Assembly (NCBI GenBank): GCA_016214845.1
Contig: JACRMS010000022.1
Location: 1 to 51,854, forward strand
Source of the DNA: Nitrospirota bacterium
GTDB lineage: Bacteria; Nitrospirota; Thermodesulfovibrionia; UBA6902
DNA length: 51,854 bases
Direction: 5' to 3'
Below the pieces are notes generated by a model. The model was not told where the DNA came from, searched no databases, and worked only from the letters and a program-made list of their open reading frames with translations. Positions 1-8,525 of this stretch are shown piece after piece (within the stretch, counting starts at the first letter, position 1; every line of letters starts with the position of its first letter). A program made the position numbers and the translations under genes.

Positions 1-234
1 ACCTCCGGAAATTACAGTTCCGAAAAGATTGCCAATATGCTGACTTATATTCAAGTCGACACCATGAAAATCATGGGAAAAGTTTTTTGTATTCATATTG
101 TTATGAATGATTCTCATAATATTAACCGGACACTACTGATAAAAAATATCAGAGCATCGTACAACAAGAACATCCAGCCGACAGGGATTTACACGGTTGA
201 CTTATTAAAACAGTTAGATGGTAAAATACTTGTC

Positions 235-477
235 ATGAGCCCCTCAATTTTCAGAGTGAAAGGCTATAGATTTTATTTCCTTTCAAATGAAGAGGAAAGA
301 ATCCATGTTCATATAACATGCGAGGAAGGCGAAGCGAAATTTTGGTTAGAGCCAATAATATCATTGGCCATATCTCACGGGTTGAATCCAAGAAGATTGA
401 ACGAGATTCAAAAGATCGTAGAGGAGCACAAGAATGAAATCATTAAAGCATGGCAAAGACATTTCGGTAAGCGTTGA
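235..477 (+). CDS. DUF4160 family protein
   Basis: This 80-residue product has the pattern of DUF4160 proteins: an N-terminal IFRVKGYRFYF strand, a central HVHI segment, a GEAKFWLEP motif and a C-terminal helix containing IVEEHKNEIIKAW. The function of the family is unknown; it is often found beside DUF2442 genes, and the pair is sometimes suspected of being toxin-antitoxin-like. I chose the ATG at 235 because family members start at this point. However, the same frame has an ATG at 37 and is open to the left edge, so an N-terminal extension or fusion cannot be excluded. The gene overlaps the following DUF2442 gene by 44 bases, which implies co-translation. The region is visibly AT-richer than the later housekeeping genes. 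Confidence 0.75.
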   Translation: MSPSIFRVKGYRFYFLSNEEERIHVHITCEEGEAKFWLEPIISLAISHGLNPRRLNEIQKIVEEHKNEIIKAWQRHFGKR

Positions 478-745
478 AAATATAACTCCTTTTGGCATCT
501 GGCTTTTTGTTAAAGAAAAGGAATATTTTCTTAGTTATAAGGATTATCCATATTTTATAGACCAGACATTGAACTCAATACAGAATGTTCAATTGCTCCA
601 TGGCATTCATTTGTACTGGCCGGATCTGGATGTTGATCTTGAAATTGATAATCTTGAAACTCCGGAGAAATATCCTTTGAAATCAAAATTAATAAAGAAG
701 AATCTTGCAAGCAATTCAACGGGACGACGAATTGCCGCCCGTTAA
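434..745 (+). CDS. DUF2442 family protein
   Basis: The 103-residue product carries the DUF2442 signature: an early region with ITPFGIWLFV and KEYFLSYKDYP, then a YWPDLDVDLEIDNLETPEKYPL stretch (quoted here as a motif region near residues 61-80) that fits the family's W-LDVDL-PE-YPL pattern. Family function is not established. It overlaps the upstream DUF4160 gene in another frame, so the two form a two-gene unit of the small accessory type often seen near mobile or defence regions. The C-terminal tail is basic (GRRIAAR). A toxin-antitoxin role is inference only. Confidence 0.75.
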   Translation: MKSLKHGKDISVSVENITPFGIWLFVKEKEYFLSYKDYPYFIDQTLNSIQNVQLLHGIHLYWPDLDVDLEIDNLETPEKYPLKSKLIKKNLASNSTGRRIAAR

Positions 746-769
746 TTTGGTTACAGCACCCTGAGATAA

Positions 770-1129
770 ATGAACGACACGCTTAAAATAATAAAAAGAT
801 CATTTCTCATTTCAACAGGAATCGTTCTTGTCATTGCAGCCATCGGTTGTTACAGCTATTTTGTCGCCGACAAAGTGGAGACCGTTATCAATGACACTGA
901 AGTGAAAAGGTATGACGGGAATGACATATATCTTGTGTTTACTGACTACGGGGTTTTGCAGAATACGGACGCTCGTTATCGGGTCAAGTTCAACTCTTCA
1001 GACATTCAGAATACGTGCATAAGGCTCAAAGGCAAAAAGGCGGAAATAAAAAAGTACGGCTGGAGGATCAGGCCGTTGTCATGGTACGAAAATATTGTGG
1101 CAGTTGAAGAGATCACGCCGCATCAATAA
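770..1129 (+). CDS. DUF1523-like membrane-anchored protein
   Basis: The 119-residue product starts with a basic stretch and one hydrophobic segment (about residues 12-34), so it is probably anchored in the inner membrane with the rest outside the cytoplasm. The soluble part contains TEVKRYDGN, YRVKFNSSDIQ and KKYGWRIRPLSW, which resemble the TEVKR-DG, KF-S-DLQ and HYGWRI-FLS blocks of DUF1523 proteins. That family has no assigned function and also occurs in phages. The gene follows DUF2442 by 24 bases and may share its transcript. The assignment rests on remembered family motifs. Confidence 0.6.
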   Translation: MNDTLKIIKRSFLISTGIVLVIAAIGCYSYFVADKVETVINDTEVKRYDGNDIYLVFTDYGVLQNTDARYRVKFNSSDIQNTCIRLKGKKAEIKKYGWRIRPLSWYENIVAVEEITPHQ

Positions 1130-1395
1130 CGTTCCCGGCAACCTCTGTGTTCCCGATTTCTCATATCAAATTCCGCATCTCTCCTACTGTCTCAGCACAA
1201 AAAGTGATAAGGGTCAAACCCCTGCTTCTTGTAGAAGATGCTTTGCAATAATTGAAAAACTCAGGGTCTCCTTACTAATTCCACGCCAACTCTTGACTGG
1301 ACGGGAAAGAAAGCGATGTAGAATTACAAGCAAGGCTTCTCGCCCTTAATCTTTAAGACTTATGATAAAATGACCATAAACAAGGAGGCTGATAC

Positions 1396-1584
1396 ATGGA
1401 AAGAGTTCTGGTAAAAACGGATGAATATAACGGGCGATATGTTGCCATGAAAAGTTTTGATGACCCAACTATCGTAGGGGTCGGCGATGACCCGGAAACT
1501 GCGCTGAAAGATGCGGTATCCAAGGGTTACAGTGACCCGGTTTTTTTGTATATACCAGAGAAAGAGATTGTACATATCTACTGA
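1396..1584 (+). CDS. DUF5678-like small protein
   Basis: A 62-residue protein with a strong ribosome site (AAGGAGG) 8 bases before the ATG. The pattern YVAMKSFDDPTIVGVGDDPE followed by an Ala-rich helix, a Gly and a DPVFLYIP strand matches small DUF5678-type proteins, which carry a short strand-helix-strand unit and are often encoded next to toxin-antitoxin or protease-like genes. No catalytic residues can be pointed to. It stands alone between two gene-poor stretches; the 266 bases before it show no other supported gene. Confidence 0.65.
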   Translation: MERVLVKTDEYNGRYVAMKSFDDPTIVGVGDDPETALKDAVSKGYSDPVFLYIPEKEIVHIY

Positions 1585-1966
1585 TGCCCGTTCGTGATTA
1601 TCCATTTTCTACTATAAGACCCGCGATGTGTCAAGACCATATTTGCGCGGTTTCTTCTTTCCATGTCCCTCCATAATTGTAGATTGAAATACGCACGAAG
1701 ATAACGTTCACTCCGAAGTTACACAGTATCTCTTTGTTAGCCAAAGCAACATTCCTTCGATCAAATGGAAATCATTCTTTGAACCTGTAAGCATCAATTT
1801 CAAAGCCCTCATAAATTATTGTCTTGCAGGTTACAGCAACGTTTGTTAGTATGATGAGCATAAAGATATTTGGAAAGACTAAAGTTCTTGTTTGTAATGG
1901 ACGTACTTATAACTCAATTGCATTGTAAGCAATAAATAAAAACCTGCAATGCGGAAAGGAGAAAAA
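1585..1966. other. gene-poor spacer
   Basis: No reading frame with a credible ribosome site or recognisable product is visible on either strand here. The stretch is AT-rich and may contain decayed sequence. The only clear signal is at its right end, where the ribosome site of the 34-residue Cys/His protein begins. Confidence 0.5.
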
Positions 1967-2071
1967 ATGGCAAAGAAAACAAGATGTGTCGAAAAAACAA
2001 AAGAGGGGAAAAGATGTAAAAATACCGCAACCGGCATCTCAAAATGCTGTGCTGCTCACAAGAAAAAATAG
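1967..2071 (+). CDS. 34-residue Cys/His zinc-binding-type protein
   Basis: A short gene missed by length cut-offs. It has a strong ribosome site (GGAAAGGAGA) just before the ATG, a Lys-rich product and the spacing C-x9-C-x10-C-x3-H (Cys7, Cys17, Cys28, His31; Cys27 is adjacent). The pattern RC..KTKEGKRCKN.A....CC..H matches the small DUF5763-type fold in which three Cys and one His hold a zinc ion. A good hairpin terminator follows 30 bases later, so the gene looks like a complete monocistronic unit. Its function is unknown; a nucleic-acid-binding role is inference from charge. Confidence 0.6.
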   Translation: MAKKTRCVEKTKEGKRCKNTATGISKCCAAHKKK

Positions 2072-2100
2072 TTATAGAGAGTTACATGTTGAGTCAAACT

Positions 2101-2131
2101 GAAAGGGGCTTGTTTCGGCAAGTCCCTTTTA
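2101..2131 (+). terminator. intrinsic terminator
   Basis: A hairpin with arms AAGGGGCTTG and CAAGTCCCTT (one G-T wobble) around the loop TTTCGG, with the right arm running into a TTTT tract. It closes the small Cys/His gene. Confidence 0.75.
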
Positions 2132-2300
2132 ATATATGAATCCTAATATTTTGTTACGGGCGTGACCTATTGATGATGAACCCAGGGAATCTGCTGTGGC
2201 GCGATTACATGAGCCACGCCCTGTCTTGCAATTTTTCAGATTATTCGTATACTTTAATTGTCTGAATTATTTCTTAATATTTTTCTGAACGAAAGTTTAT

Positions 2301-3521
2301 ATGGCATATCCGAAGACTCTTGCGATGATAATGGCAGGCGGCAGGGGAGAAAGGCTTTTCCCCCTGACGTTTGAGCGTTCCAAACCGGCTGTTCCGTTCG
2401 GGGGCCGATACCGCATTGTTGATTTCGTGCTCAGCAATCTTATCAACTCACAGATCTTTTCGATCTATCTCCTTGTGCAGTACAAGTCCCAGTCCCTCAT
2501 TGAATATACGAGGGAAAACTGGGGGCTTTCCGCTGTGATGAGCGACCATTTCGTGACCGTTGTCCCGCCTCAGATGAGGTATGGCCCCGACTGGTTTCAG
2601 GGCACTGCGAACGCGGTCTTTCAAAACCTCAATCTCATCCGGCAGCACAAACCGGAACTTGTGATCGTCTTTGGGGCCGACCACATTTACCGTATGGACA
2701 TCAGGCAGATGATTGATTTTCATCTTAAACGCAAAGCGCATGTGACAGTCGCCGCGAGGCCCGTTCCAATAAGCGAGGCCAGCGCGTTCGGCATTATTGA
2801 CGCGGAAGCAGACGGCAGGATAAAAAGCTTTGTAGAGAAACCGAAGAGCCCGGCGCCGATGCCCGATGATCCAACGAGGGCCTACTGCTCAATGGGCAAT
2901 TACATTTTCAGTACTGATGTCCTGATCAAGGCGCTGATACAGGCCGAGAGGAATAAAGAATATGACTTCGGCAAACATGTTATACCGAATCTTTTAAACG
3001 CGGGCGAAAGTCTTTATGCATACGATTTTGCGACCAATGTCATTCCCGGGTCAAAGCCCCATGAGGAGCTTGGATACTGGAGGGATGTTGGCAACATCAA
3101 ATCCTTCTGGGACGCGCATCAGGACATGCTTGGAGAAAAGCCGGTGTTTGAGATCAACAACGAGCTGTGGCCTATCCGTCCGTCAAGAAATGAACTGCCT
3201 GCCACAAAAATATTAGGCGGAGAGATCACCAACAGCATAATCGCGGAGGGGACGCTCATCAATAAATCGAAGATAGTGAATTCCGTTATCCGCCGCGGGG
3301 TCGTTATCGAGGCCGGAGTTGAGATCAGGGACTCAATCATCATGGATTACGTGACTCTGAAAAAAGGATGCACTTTAAATAAAGTGATCGTTGACGCGCA
3401 CAATGTGATAGAAGAAGGTATACATATCGGGTATGACAGCAAGAAACCATACTGGCGCGCGCACTTAGACCCCTCAGGAATTACGGTCATCGCAACCGAG
3501 AAACACACGGGCAGGGTTTAA
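2301..3521 (+). CDS. glgC: glucose-1-phosphate adenylyltransferase GlgC
   Basis: Makes ADP-glucose from glucose 1-phosphate and ATP, the committed step of bacterial glycogen synthesis. The 406-residue length is typical. The N-terminus has the nucleotidyltransferase signature MAGGRGERLFPLT followed by SKPAVPFGGRYRIVDF; further on are the WFQGTANAVFQN and VFGADHIYRMD motifs, an FVEKP motif near residue 178 and the YCSMGNYIF block. The C-terminal third has the hexapeptide-like beta-helix repeats (IIAEGTLINKS, VIRRGVVIEAGVEIRDS). No other glycogen gene is in the window. Its stop codon overlaps the stop of the convergent pilT gene in the palindrome TTAA. Confidence 0.95.
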   Translation: MAYPKTLAMIMAGGRGERLFPLTFERSKPAVPFGGRYRIVDFVLSNLINSQIFSIYLLVQYKSQSLIEYTRENWGLSAVMSDHFVTVVPPQMRYGPDWFQGTANAVFQNLNLIRQHKPELVIVFGADHIYRMDIRQMIDFHLKRKAHVTVAARPVPISEASAFGIIDAEADGRIKSFVEKPKSPAPMPDDPTRAYCSMGNYIFSTDVLIKALIQAERNKEYDFGKHVIPNLLNAGESLYAYDFATNVIPGSKPHEELGYWRDVGNIKSFWDAHQDMLGEKPVFEINNELWPIRPSRNELPATKILGGEITNSIIAEGTLINKSKIVNSVIRRGVVIEAGVEIRDSIIMDYVTLKKGCTLNKVIVDAHNVIEEGIHIGYDSKKPYWRAHLDPSGITVIATEKHTGRV

Positions 3522-4579
3522 CCCTTCTTCAAAAACCTCTCGAATGCGTTTTTATCATTGGCCTTCAGATGCGCCTCTTCCGGCGCGATCTTCTTCTGCA
3601 TCAGAAAGTCCATTATCGCCTGGTCCAGGAGCTGCATCCCTTCGCCTTTTGATGTCTGCATGATGGATGGTATTTGAAATGTCTTTCCTTCCCTGATCAA
3701 ATTTGCGATCGCGGTTTTGCAGTACAGAATTTCGAGCGCAGCCAGCCGTCCGGGTTTGTCAGACCTCTTTAACAACTGCTGGCAGATGACGCCTTTCAAT
3801 GACTCGGAGAGCATCGTCCTGATCTGGGCCTGCTGTCCTGCGGGGAAGGCGTCGATTATGCGGTCAATGGTCTTTGCGGCGGAGCTTGTGTGAAGCGTGC
3901 CGAAGACGAGATGCCCGGTCTCAGCAGCGGTTATCGCAAGCTCAATTGTTTCCAGGTCGCGCATTTCACCAACGAGGATTACATCAGGGTCTTCTCTCAG
4001 CGCGGCCCTCAATGCGGAGGCGAATGACGCGGTATGGCTTCCGATCTCCCGGTGATTGACCAGGCAGCCTTTGTTCTGATGCACAAACTCAACAGGGTCT
4101 TCGATTGTCAGGATATGGTCTTTCCTGTTTGTGTTGATGTAATCAATGATCGCCGCAAGTGTGGTTGACTTCCCGCTTCCTGTCGGGCCTGTTACAAGCA
4201 CAAGCCCCCTGCTTAAATTAGTAAATTTCAAAACCTGGTCCGGCAATCCCAGGTCCTGCACAGTGAGGATCTTTGTGGGAATGATCCTGAAGACCGCGGC
4301 CATGCCCCGCTTCTGCTCAAAATAATTCGCGCGGAACCTCGCGACCCCGGGTATCTCGTATGCGAAGTCCAGGTCCCTTTTTGCGTTAAATGTCTTCTGC
4401 TGCTCCTCGGTTGCTATCTCAAACAGGAGGGTTTTCACTGAATCGTTTGTCAGCTCAGGCTGGTCCAGCTCCACAAGCTCCCCGTGCTTTCTTATCTTTG
4501 GTTTTGCCCCGGTGCTAAGGTGTAGATCGCTTGCGCTGTTTTCCATCATGTAATTAAATAATGCGTCAATCTTTGCCAT
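3518..4579 (-). CDS. pilT: type IV pilus retraction ATPase PilT
   Basis: A hexameric secretion-type ATPase that powers pilus retraction at the inner membrane. The 353-residue length is normal for PilT. Visible motifs are the N-terminal SDLHLSTGAKPKIR, Walker A GPTGSGKST (residues 131-139), the Asp box region ILTIEDPVEF, the Walker B region PDVILVGEMRD, the His box HLVFGTLHT and the PilT-typical C-terminus (MQLLDQAIMDFL). It starts 2 bases after the stop of the upstream MshEN-domain gene, so the two are one operon, and ends in a 4-base overlap with glgC. No other pilus gene is in the window. Confidence 0.93.
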   Translation of the reverse strand: MAKIDALFNYMMENSASDLHLSTGAKPKIRKHGELVELDQPELTNDSVKTLLFEIATEEQQKTFNAKRDLDFAYEIPGVARFRANYFEQKRGMAAVFRIIPTKILTVQDLGLPDQVLKFTNLSRGLVLVTGPTGSGKSTTLAAIIDYINTNRKDHILTIEDPVEFVHQNKGCLVNHREIGSHTASFASALRAALREDPDVILVGEMRDLETIELAITAAETGHLVFGTLHTSSAAKTIDRIIDAFPAGQQAQIRTMLSESLKGVICQQLLKRSDKPGRLAALEILYCKTAIANLIREGKTFQIPSIMQTSKGEGMQLLDQAIMDFLMQKKIAPEEAHLKANDKNAFERFLKKG

Positions 4580-4580
4580 G

Positions 4581-5648
4581 TTAACCTCTGCTTAACCTTT
4601 CCCGAAGATCACCGGAGGAATACATCCCTTCAAGTTCCTGAAACTCATACCCCAGTTCTTTGCACGCCGCGCAGCCTTTCCCGCTGCAGGACGGGCATTT
4701 TTCAGGGACGAGTATCTTCACATAACACTTTTTGAAATCTTCCGGCGCCGCATCAATGACATAAACAGATTTATCAAAAACAAAAGGAGTTCTTTTTGTC
4801 GAAAAGTAATTGTACCCGTGGACCGGGTTGTCAGAATGGAAAACTTTATGAAGGCCATGAACATGAGCGTCTGCGAATGAAATATCGCCGGGAAGTATGA
4901 GCCCGTACTCCCCGGTGATCGCGGGCAGGGACGGCGTATCAAATTTGTTTTTCAGAGGGTAGGCCGCCAGAAAAGTCCTTTCGCCGTTTGAGGCATGGTC
5001 ATAAAGGAATGGTGTTCTCATCTCATCAAATGCGGCGCATATATCTTCCTTGCTGAAAGTCCCTTTGATCGTCATTATGTTTTTTAAGATCCCGGAGCCG
5101 AAGATACTTATCTTGCAGGCGTGTTCCCCAAGCAGGAAATCTATCCGGTAGAAAGAGGTCCTTTTAATTCTTTCAGTGATGTTTTTAAGGGCGGAGAGCA
5201 GGTCAGGGAGGACCAGCTCTTTGAAGGTGTTTTTTAACAGCTCCTCAATCTTGCTGCCGCTGCCTGTTGATACATTGACTTTTTTGCTGAAAGAGTCCCC
5301 GATTAGGCCGATAGCGGTTTTATTGAGAGGGTCTTCCGCCACGATTGATATCTGCTCATCTGTTTCATGAAGCGGGAGGATCCTGTTGCCGATCAAAAAC
5401 TCTTTCTCGAATTTGCTAAGCAGTTCCAGGTTCGGGACAATGTCCTCGACGATCACAAAGGGGATATCAAGCTGCTTGCTCAGCACCCAGTCTATATCAT
5501 CCATGCTGACCTTGCCGAGTCTGACCAGGGCCTCGCCCAGTCTAAGCCCGGATTCTTTCTGAAGCTTGAGCCCCTCCAGAAGGTCATCATTGTTGATCAA
5601 TCCGTATTCCAGCAGCAATGTTCCGATATCTGTCCACTTGTTGGACAT
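4581..5648 (-). CDS. MshEN-domain protein without an ATPase domain
   Basis: Residues about 1-150 match the N-terminal MshEN/GspE-N domain of type II secretion and type IV pilus ATPases (LLLEYGLINNDDL, then LRLGEALVRLGKVSMDDID and LSKQLDIPFV). Some MshEN domains bind cyclic di-GMP. The expected GspE core is absent: I see no Walker A, Asp box or His box. The middle 170 residues are unrecognised, and near residues 320-337 lies a four-Cys cluster, CPSCSGKGCAACKELG, like the zinc knuckle of GspE/PilB. The gene directly precedes pilT. It may be a degenerate PilB-like regulator or adaptor of the pilus motor; that role is inference. Confidence 0.7.
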   Translation of the reverse strand: MSNKWTDIGTLLLEYGLINNDDLLEGLKLQKESGLRLGEALVRLGKVSMDDIDWVLSKQLDIPFVIVEDIVPNLELLSKFEKEFLIGNRILPLHETDEQISIVAEDPLNKTAIGLIGDSFSKKVNVSTGSGSKIEELLKNTFKELVLPDLLSALKNITERIKRTSFYRIDFLLGEHACKISIFGSGILKNIMTIKGTFSKEDICAAFDEMRTPFLYDHASNGERTFLAAYPLKNKFDTPSLPAITGEYGLILPGDISFADAHVHGLHKVFHSDNPVHGYNYFSTKRTPFVFDKSVYVIDAAPEDFKKCYVKILVPEKCPSCSGKGCAACKELGYEFQELEGMYSSGDLRERLSRG

Positions 5649-5739
5649 AATGCTCTCTCCGTAATTATTTGACAGGAAGAAGCTGAAAAATCTGTTTGAA
5701 TATATATCGGAAGATTCCGGGAAAATCTGAATGGGGAAT

Positions 5740-6942
5740 TTACTTCTCTATTTCAACCTTCTGAGTTACTTTCTGCATTGTGAATGTCTCGTCACGGGTA
5801 TATAAATAGTTAACAGTTACTTCAATAATCGCAGAAGTTGTATCGGCTCTAAGAGGGACAACGAAAGTGTTTGTATCAGGCGCGTTGGGCTTCAGCCCTA
5901 ATTCAACATGCTCCGTAGCGGTCACGTCCCACTCAGCCATCGCGACCTGCTTGCCCCCTTTAAAATACAGGTCGCCGACCGTGAATTCCTTCCGGTTGGA
6001 AAATATTTCCCTGCCGTCCTGGTCTCTCACGGTCACATCCATATGCATCCGGGGCGTTACAGCGCAGCCGTGCGGGATCACATGTCCCGCGTTGTTTGTT
6101 AATTCAGTTTTTACGACCACCACCGGTATTTTTTTATTTTCATAGATATCTATGTAGTGGGTCGGTCTTGCGTTAACGGAAAGGCTGACCGATGATTTAA
6201 GGAAGTCAGGATTGTTAGGGCCCAGGAATTTGTGACTTAATTTTTCCCCCTGCATATGGCAGTCCTGACAGGATTCTTTGTGCCCTTTATGTACAAAATC
6301 TTCCATGTAAGAAGTGTAAAGAGTGGGACATTCCTTCCACGGCACATCAGGCGGGCAGTGGTGACATCCCGCGCAGAACTCGGATGCCGGCAGCAGGTCT
6401 GACTTCGCGGTCTGAAAGCCGATCTCTTCATGCGGGTTGTCTTCAAGTCTCCTCGGTCCGTAGATCATCTTTTCTTTGGGTTGAGATTTAGGCCCCGTTG
6501 CCGATAAATTGTGGCATCCAAGACAATTGAGGTTTAGCTTGGCAAGCTCCTTTCTCGCCGCTTCCCTTTTTGTTTCGTCCTTATCTTCCACGGCAGTAAG
6601 CACCAGATCGCCGATACGCAGAACAAGCTCTGGAGTCGCGTCTTTTATTTGAGGCACGTGGCAATTCAGGCATATTGTCAGATCTCCCCTGCCCAGAGTT
6701 TTTTCCTGGTCCAGCGCCAGCCTGATAAAAGTCCTCATTCCTCTCAGCACCCGCGGGTCCGCAACGGAATTTCCCATGGTTGAGGTTTTCCATTCATTGT
6801 ATTTGTCTTCGTGGCAGTCAGCGCATGACTTGATGTCGTACATTTCCACAAGCTCGTCAATTGTCTCCGCCTTTTTGGAGGATGCAGTCCCGGGAAGAAG
6901 TGCTATAACTAAAATGAGAATGCACAGATTGAATAATCGCAT
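5740..6942 (-). CDS. secreted five-haem cytochrome c
   Basis: A 400-residue electron-transfer protein with an N-terminal signal peptide (hydrophobic residues 4-21, then ASSKK). Five CxxCH haem sites are visible: CADCH, CLNCH, CLGCH, CAGCH and CQDCH, all in the first 235 residues. The remaining 165 residues are a beta-rich domain with no haem motif. It resembles cytochrome c-554-like multihaem proteins, but no exact family can be named. It is divergent from rnfCDGEAB with 225 bases between the start codons. Multihaem cytochromes also sit beside rnf in Methanosarcina acetivorans (MmcA) and Desulfovibrio, so a periplasmic partner of Rnf is a reasonable inference. Confidence 0.85.
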   Translation of the reverse strand: MRLFNLCILILVIALLPGTASSKKAETIDELVEMYDIKSCADCHEDKYNEWKTSTMGNSVADPRVLRGMRTFIRLALDQEKTLGRGDLTICLNCHVPQIKDATPELVLRIGDLVLTAVEDKDETKREAARKELAKLNLNCLGCHNLSATGPKSQPKEKMIYGPRRLEDNPHEEIGFQTAKSDLLPASEFCAGCHHCPPDVPWKECPTLYTSYMEDFVHKGHKESCQDCHMQGEKLSHKFLGPNNPDFLKSSVSLSVNARPTHYIDIYENKKIPVVVVKTELTNNAGHVIPHGCAVTPRMHMDVTVRDQDGREIFSNRKEFTVGDLYFKGGKQVAMAEWDVTATEHVELGLKPNAPDTNTFVVPLRADTTSAIIEVTVNYLYTRDETFTMQKVTQKVEIEK

Positions 6943-6948
6943 ATCTTA

Positions 6949-6978
6949 ATTATAAGGGCATCCCTGCTGTTGTGTAAA
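6949..6978 (-). promoter_or_regulatory. promoter of the cytochrome gene, possibly leaderless
   Basis: On the minus strand, TTTACA (-35) and a perfect TATAAT (-10) are separated by 18 bases. The -10 box ends only 6 bases before the ATG that the signal peptide requires, so transcription would begin at or very near the start codon. No ribosome site is visible between them. Confidence 0.6.
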
Positions 6979-7028
6979 GAATTGTTCTCCGCTCTGCAAT
7001 TCTGCCCTCCACCCGCTGACAAAATCGC

Positions 7029-7057
7029 TTGACATTAAACCGGGCAAATGTTAATAA
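7029..7057 (+). promoter_or_regulatory. promoter of the rnf operon
   Basis: A perfect -35 box TTGACA, a 17-base spacer and the -10 box TAATAA. It leaves a leader of about 100 bases before rnfC. It is back to back with the cytochrome promoter, about 50 bases away, so the two units could share a regulator. Confidence 0.65.
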
Positions 7058-7167
7058 TAATCGCTTTGCTTAAAATTGAAGTAACAAGTTTGAGTTATAA
7101 GCTCATAAACTAAACTTAAACTCTTCTTCTAAATTCGGTTCTGAATAATATTGAAGGGGTCAGTAAA

Positions 7168-8478
7168 ATGAGTAAAGTTGCGACATTCGAAAGAGGGATC
7201 CATCCCAAGTATAACAAGGAATTATCTTCGGGGAAATCCATCACCCCGGCAAAGCTGCCTCAGAGAGTAGTCATCCCGCTCAGCCAGCACATCGGCGCTC
7301 CAGCGAAATGTGAAGTAAAGATCGGAGACGAAGTTAAAAAAGGCCAGGTCATCGGTTCTCCCGCAGGTTTTGTGTCCTCGCCGGTCCATTCGTCTATTTC
7401 AGGAAAAGTAATAGCAATTGCCGATTTTCCCACCGCTGTTGGAAGGCTGGTCCCATCGGTTGTTATAGAAAGCGACGGGAAAGATGAAGCGGTCTCGTTT
7501 AAAGAAAATCCGAATTATATGAATCTAAGCGCTGATGAGATCAAGGCCGCTATAAAAGACGCGGGAATCGTCGGGATGGGCGGCGCCGCGTTCCCGACAA
7601 ATGTAAAACTCTCCCCGCCAAAAGAAAAACCCATTGACACAGTCATACTTAACGGCGCGGAATGCGAGCCCTATCTTACCGCAGACCACAGGCTCATGGT
7701 AGAACGTCCCAAAGATGTTGTTGAAGGCCTGAAGATCATTATGAGGTCGCTCGGCGTTAATAAAGGCTATATCGGCATTGAGGAAAATAAACCTGACGCC
7801 ATCGCGGCTATTAAATCCGCCGCTTCCGGCGAGTCCAGTATTGAAGTCCACACTCTTGAGATAAAGTACCCGCAGGGCGCTGAAAAGATGCTGATAAAGG
7901 CGATAAAGAACAGGGAGGTGCCAAGCAAGGGGCTTCCGATGGACGTTGGTGTTGTCGTCCAGAATATCGGCACCGCTATCGCGATCTATGAAGCAGTGAG
8001 GTTCGGCAAGCCCTTGATAGAAAGGGTTGTAACTGTTACCGGCAGGGGGATTAAAGAACCCCGCAATATGATGGTGAGGGTCGGGACCCTTTTGTCGGAT
8101 GTAATTGATCAGTGCGGCGGCCTTGTTGAAGGCGCTGTGAAGGTGATCTCCGGAGGCCCAATGATGGGATTTGCGCAGTGGACCCTTGATGTGCCTGTTA
8201 CAAAAGGCACTTCCGGCATACTGGTCCTCAGTGAAGAGGAATACGTATCGTCGGAGGAGTATTTCGCCTGCATAAGGTGCGGGCGTTGCGTTGACGTATG
8301 TCCCATGGGACTCAACCCGTCAATGCTTAGCATCCTGATCGAGAAAGGGCATTACGAAGAGGCAAAGGATTATAACCTCTACGACTGTTTTGAGTGCGGA
8401 TCATGCGCTTATGTGTGCCCGGCAAAGAGGCCCATGGTGCAGTTTATGAGACTTGCAAAATCGCAGGTGAAACCGTAA
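7168..8478 (+). CDS. rnfC: Rnf complex subunit RnfC
   Basis: The NADH-side subunit of the Rnf membrane complex, which couples electron flow between ferredoxin and NAD+ to pumping of Na+ or H+. The 436 residues show an N-terminal barrel-like region (residues 25-110), the nucleotide/FMN-binding stretch GIVGMGGAAFPT, the NGAECEPYLTADHRLM block and two C-terminal 4Fe-4S motifs, CIRCGRCVDVCP and CFECGSCAYVCP. It is the first gene of rnfCDGEAB and has a GAAGGGG ribosome site. A repeat-filled gap separates it from rnfD. Confidence 0.95.
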   Translation: MSKVATFERGIHPKYNKELSSGKSITPAKLPQRVVIPLSQHIGAPAKCEVKIGDEVKKGQVIGSPAGFVSSPVHSSISGKVIAIADFPTAVGRLVPSVVIESDGKDEAVSFKENPNYMNLSADEIKAAIKDAGIVGMGGAAFPTNVKLSPPKEKPIDTVILNGAECEPYLTADHRLMVERPKDVVEGLKIIMRSLGVNKGYIGIEENKPDAIAAIKSAASGESSIEVHTLEIKYPQGAEKMLIKAIKNREVPSKGLPMDVGVVVQNIGTAIAIYEAVRFGKPLIERVVTVTGRGIKEPRNMMVRVGTLLSDVIDQCGGLVEGAVKVISGGPMMGFAQWTLDVPVTKGTSGILVLSEEEYVSSEEYFACIRCGRCVDVCPMGLNPSMLSILIEKGHYEEAKDYNLYDCFECGSCAYVCPAKRPMVQFMRLAKSQVKP

Positions 8479-8481
8479 GAA

Positions 8482-8515
8482 AAGTGCAATAGCGCAGAAG
8501 AGCAAAAGTGCATAA
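8482..8515 (+). repeat. short GTGCAATAGCGCAGAAG word repeat
   Basis: A run of the words GTGCAATAG, CGCAGAAG and AGCAAAAGTGC. Close variants lie after rnfA (11591-11629), in the start of livM (complement near 30990-31030) and after the sigma-54 regulator (49013-49055, complement). Confidence 0.6.
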
Positions 8516-8525
8516 GTAATGAAGC

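Noticed and set aside
1095-1349. 84-codon plus-strand ORF
   Set aside because: No ribosome site, biased composition without recognisable fold, and it begins inside the DUF1523-like gene in another frame.
5740-6942. Cytochrome c nitrite reductase (NrfA)
   Set aside because: NrfA has a CxxCK or special active-site haem and a different length and motif order; here all five sites are CxxCH followed by a haem-free beta domain.
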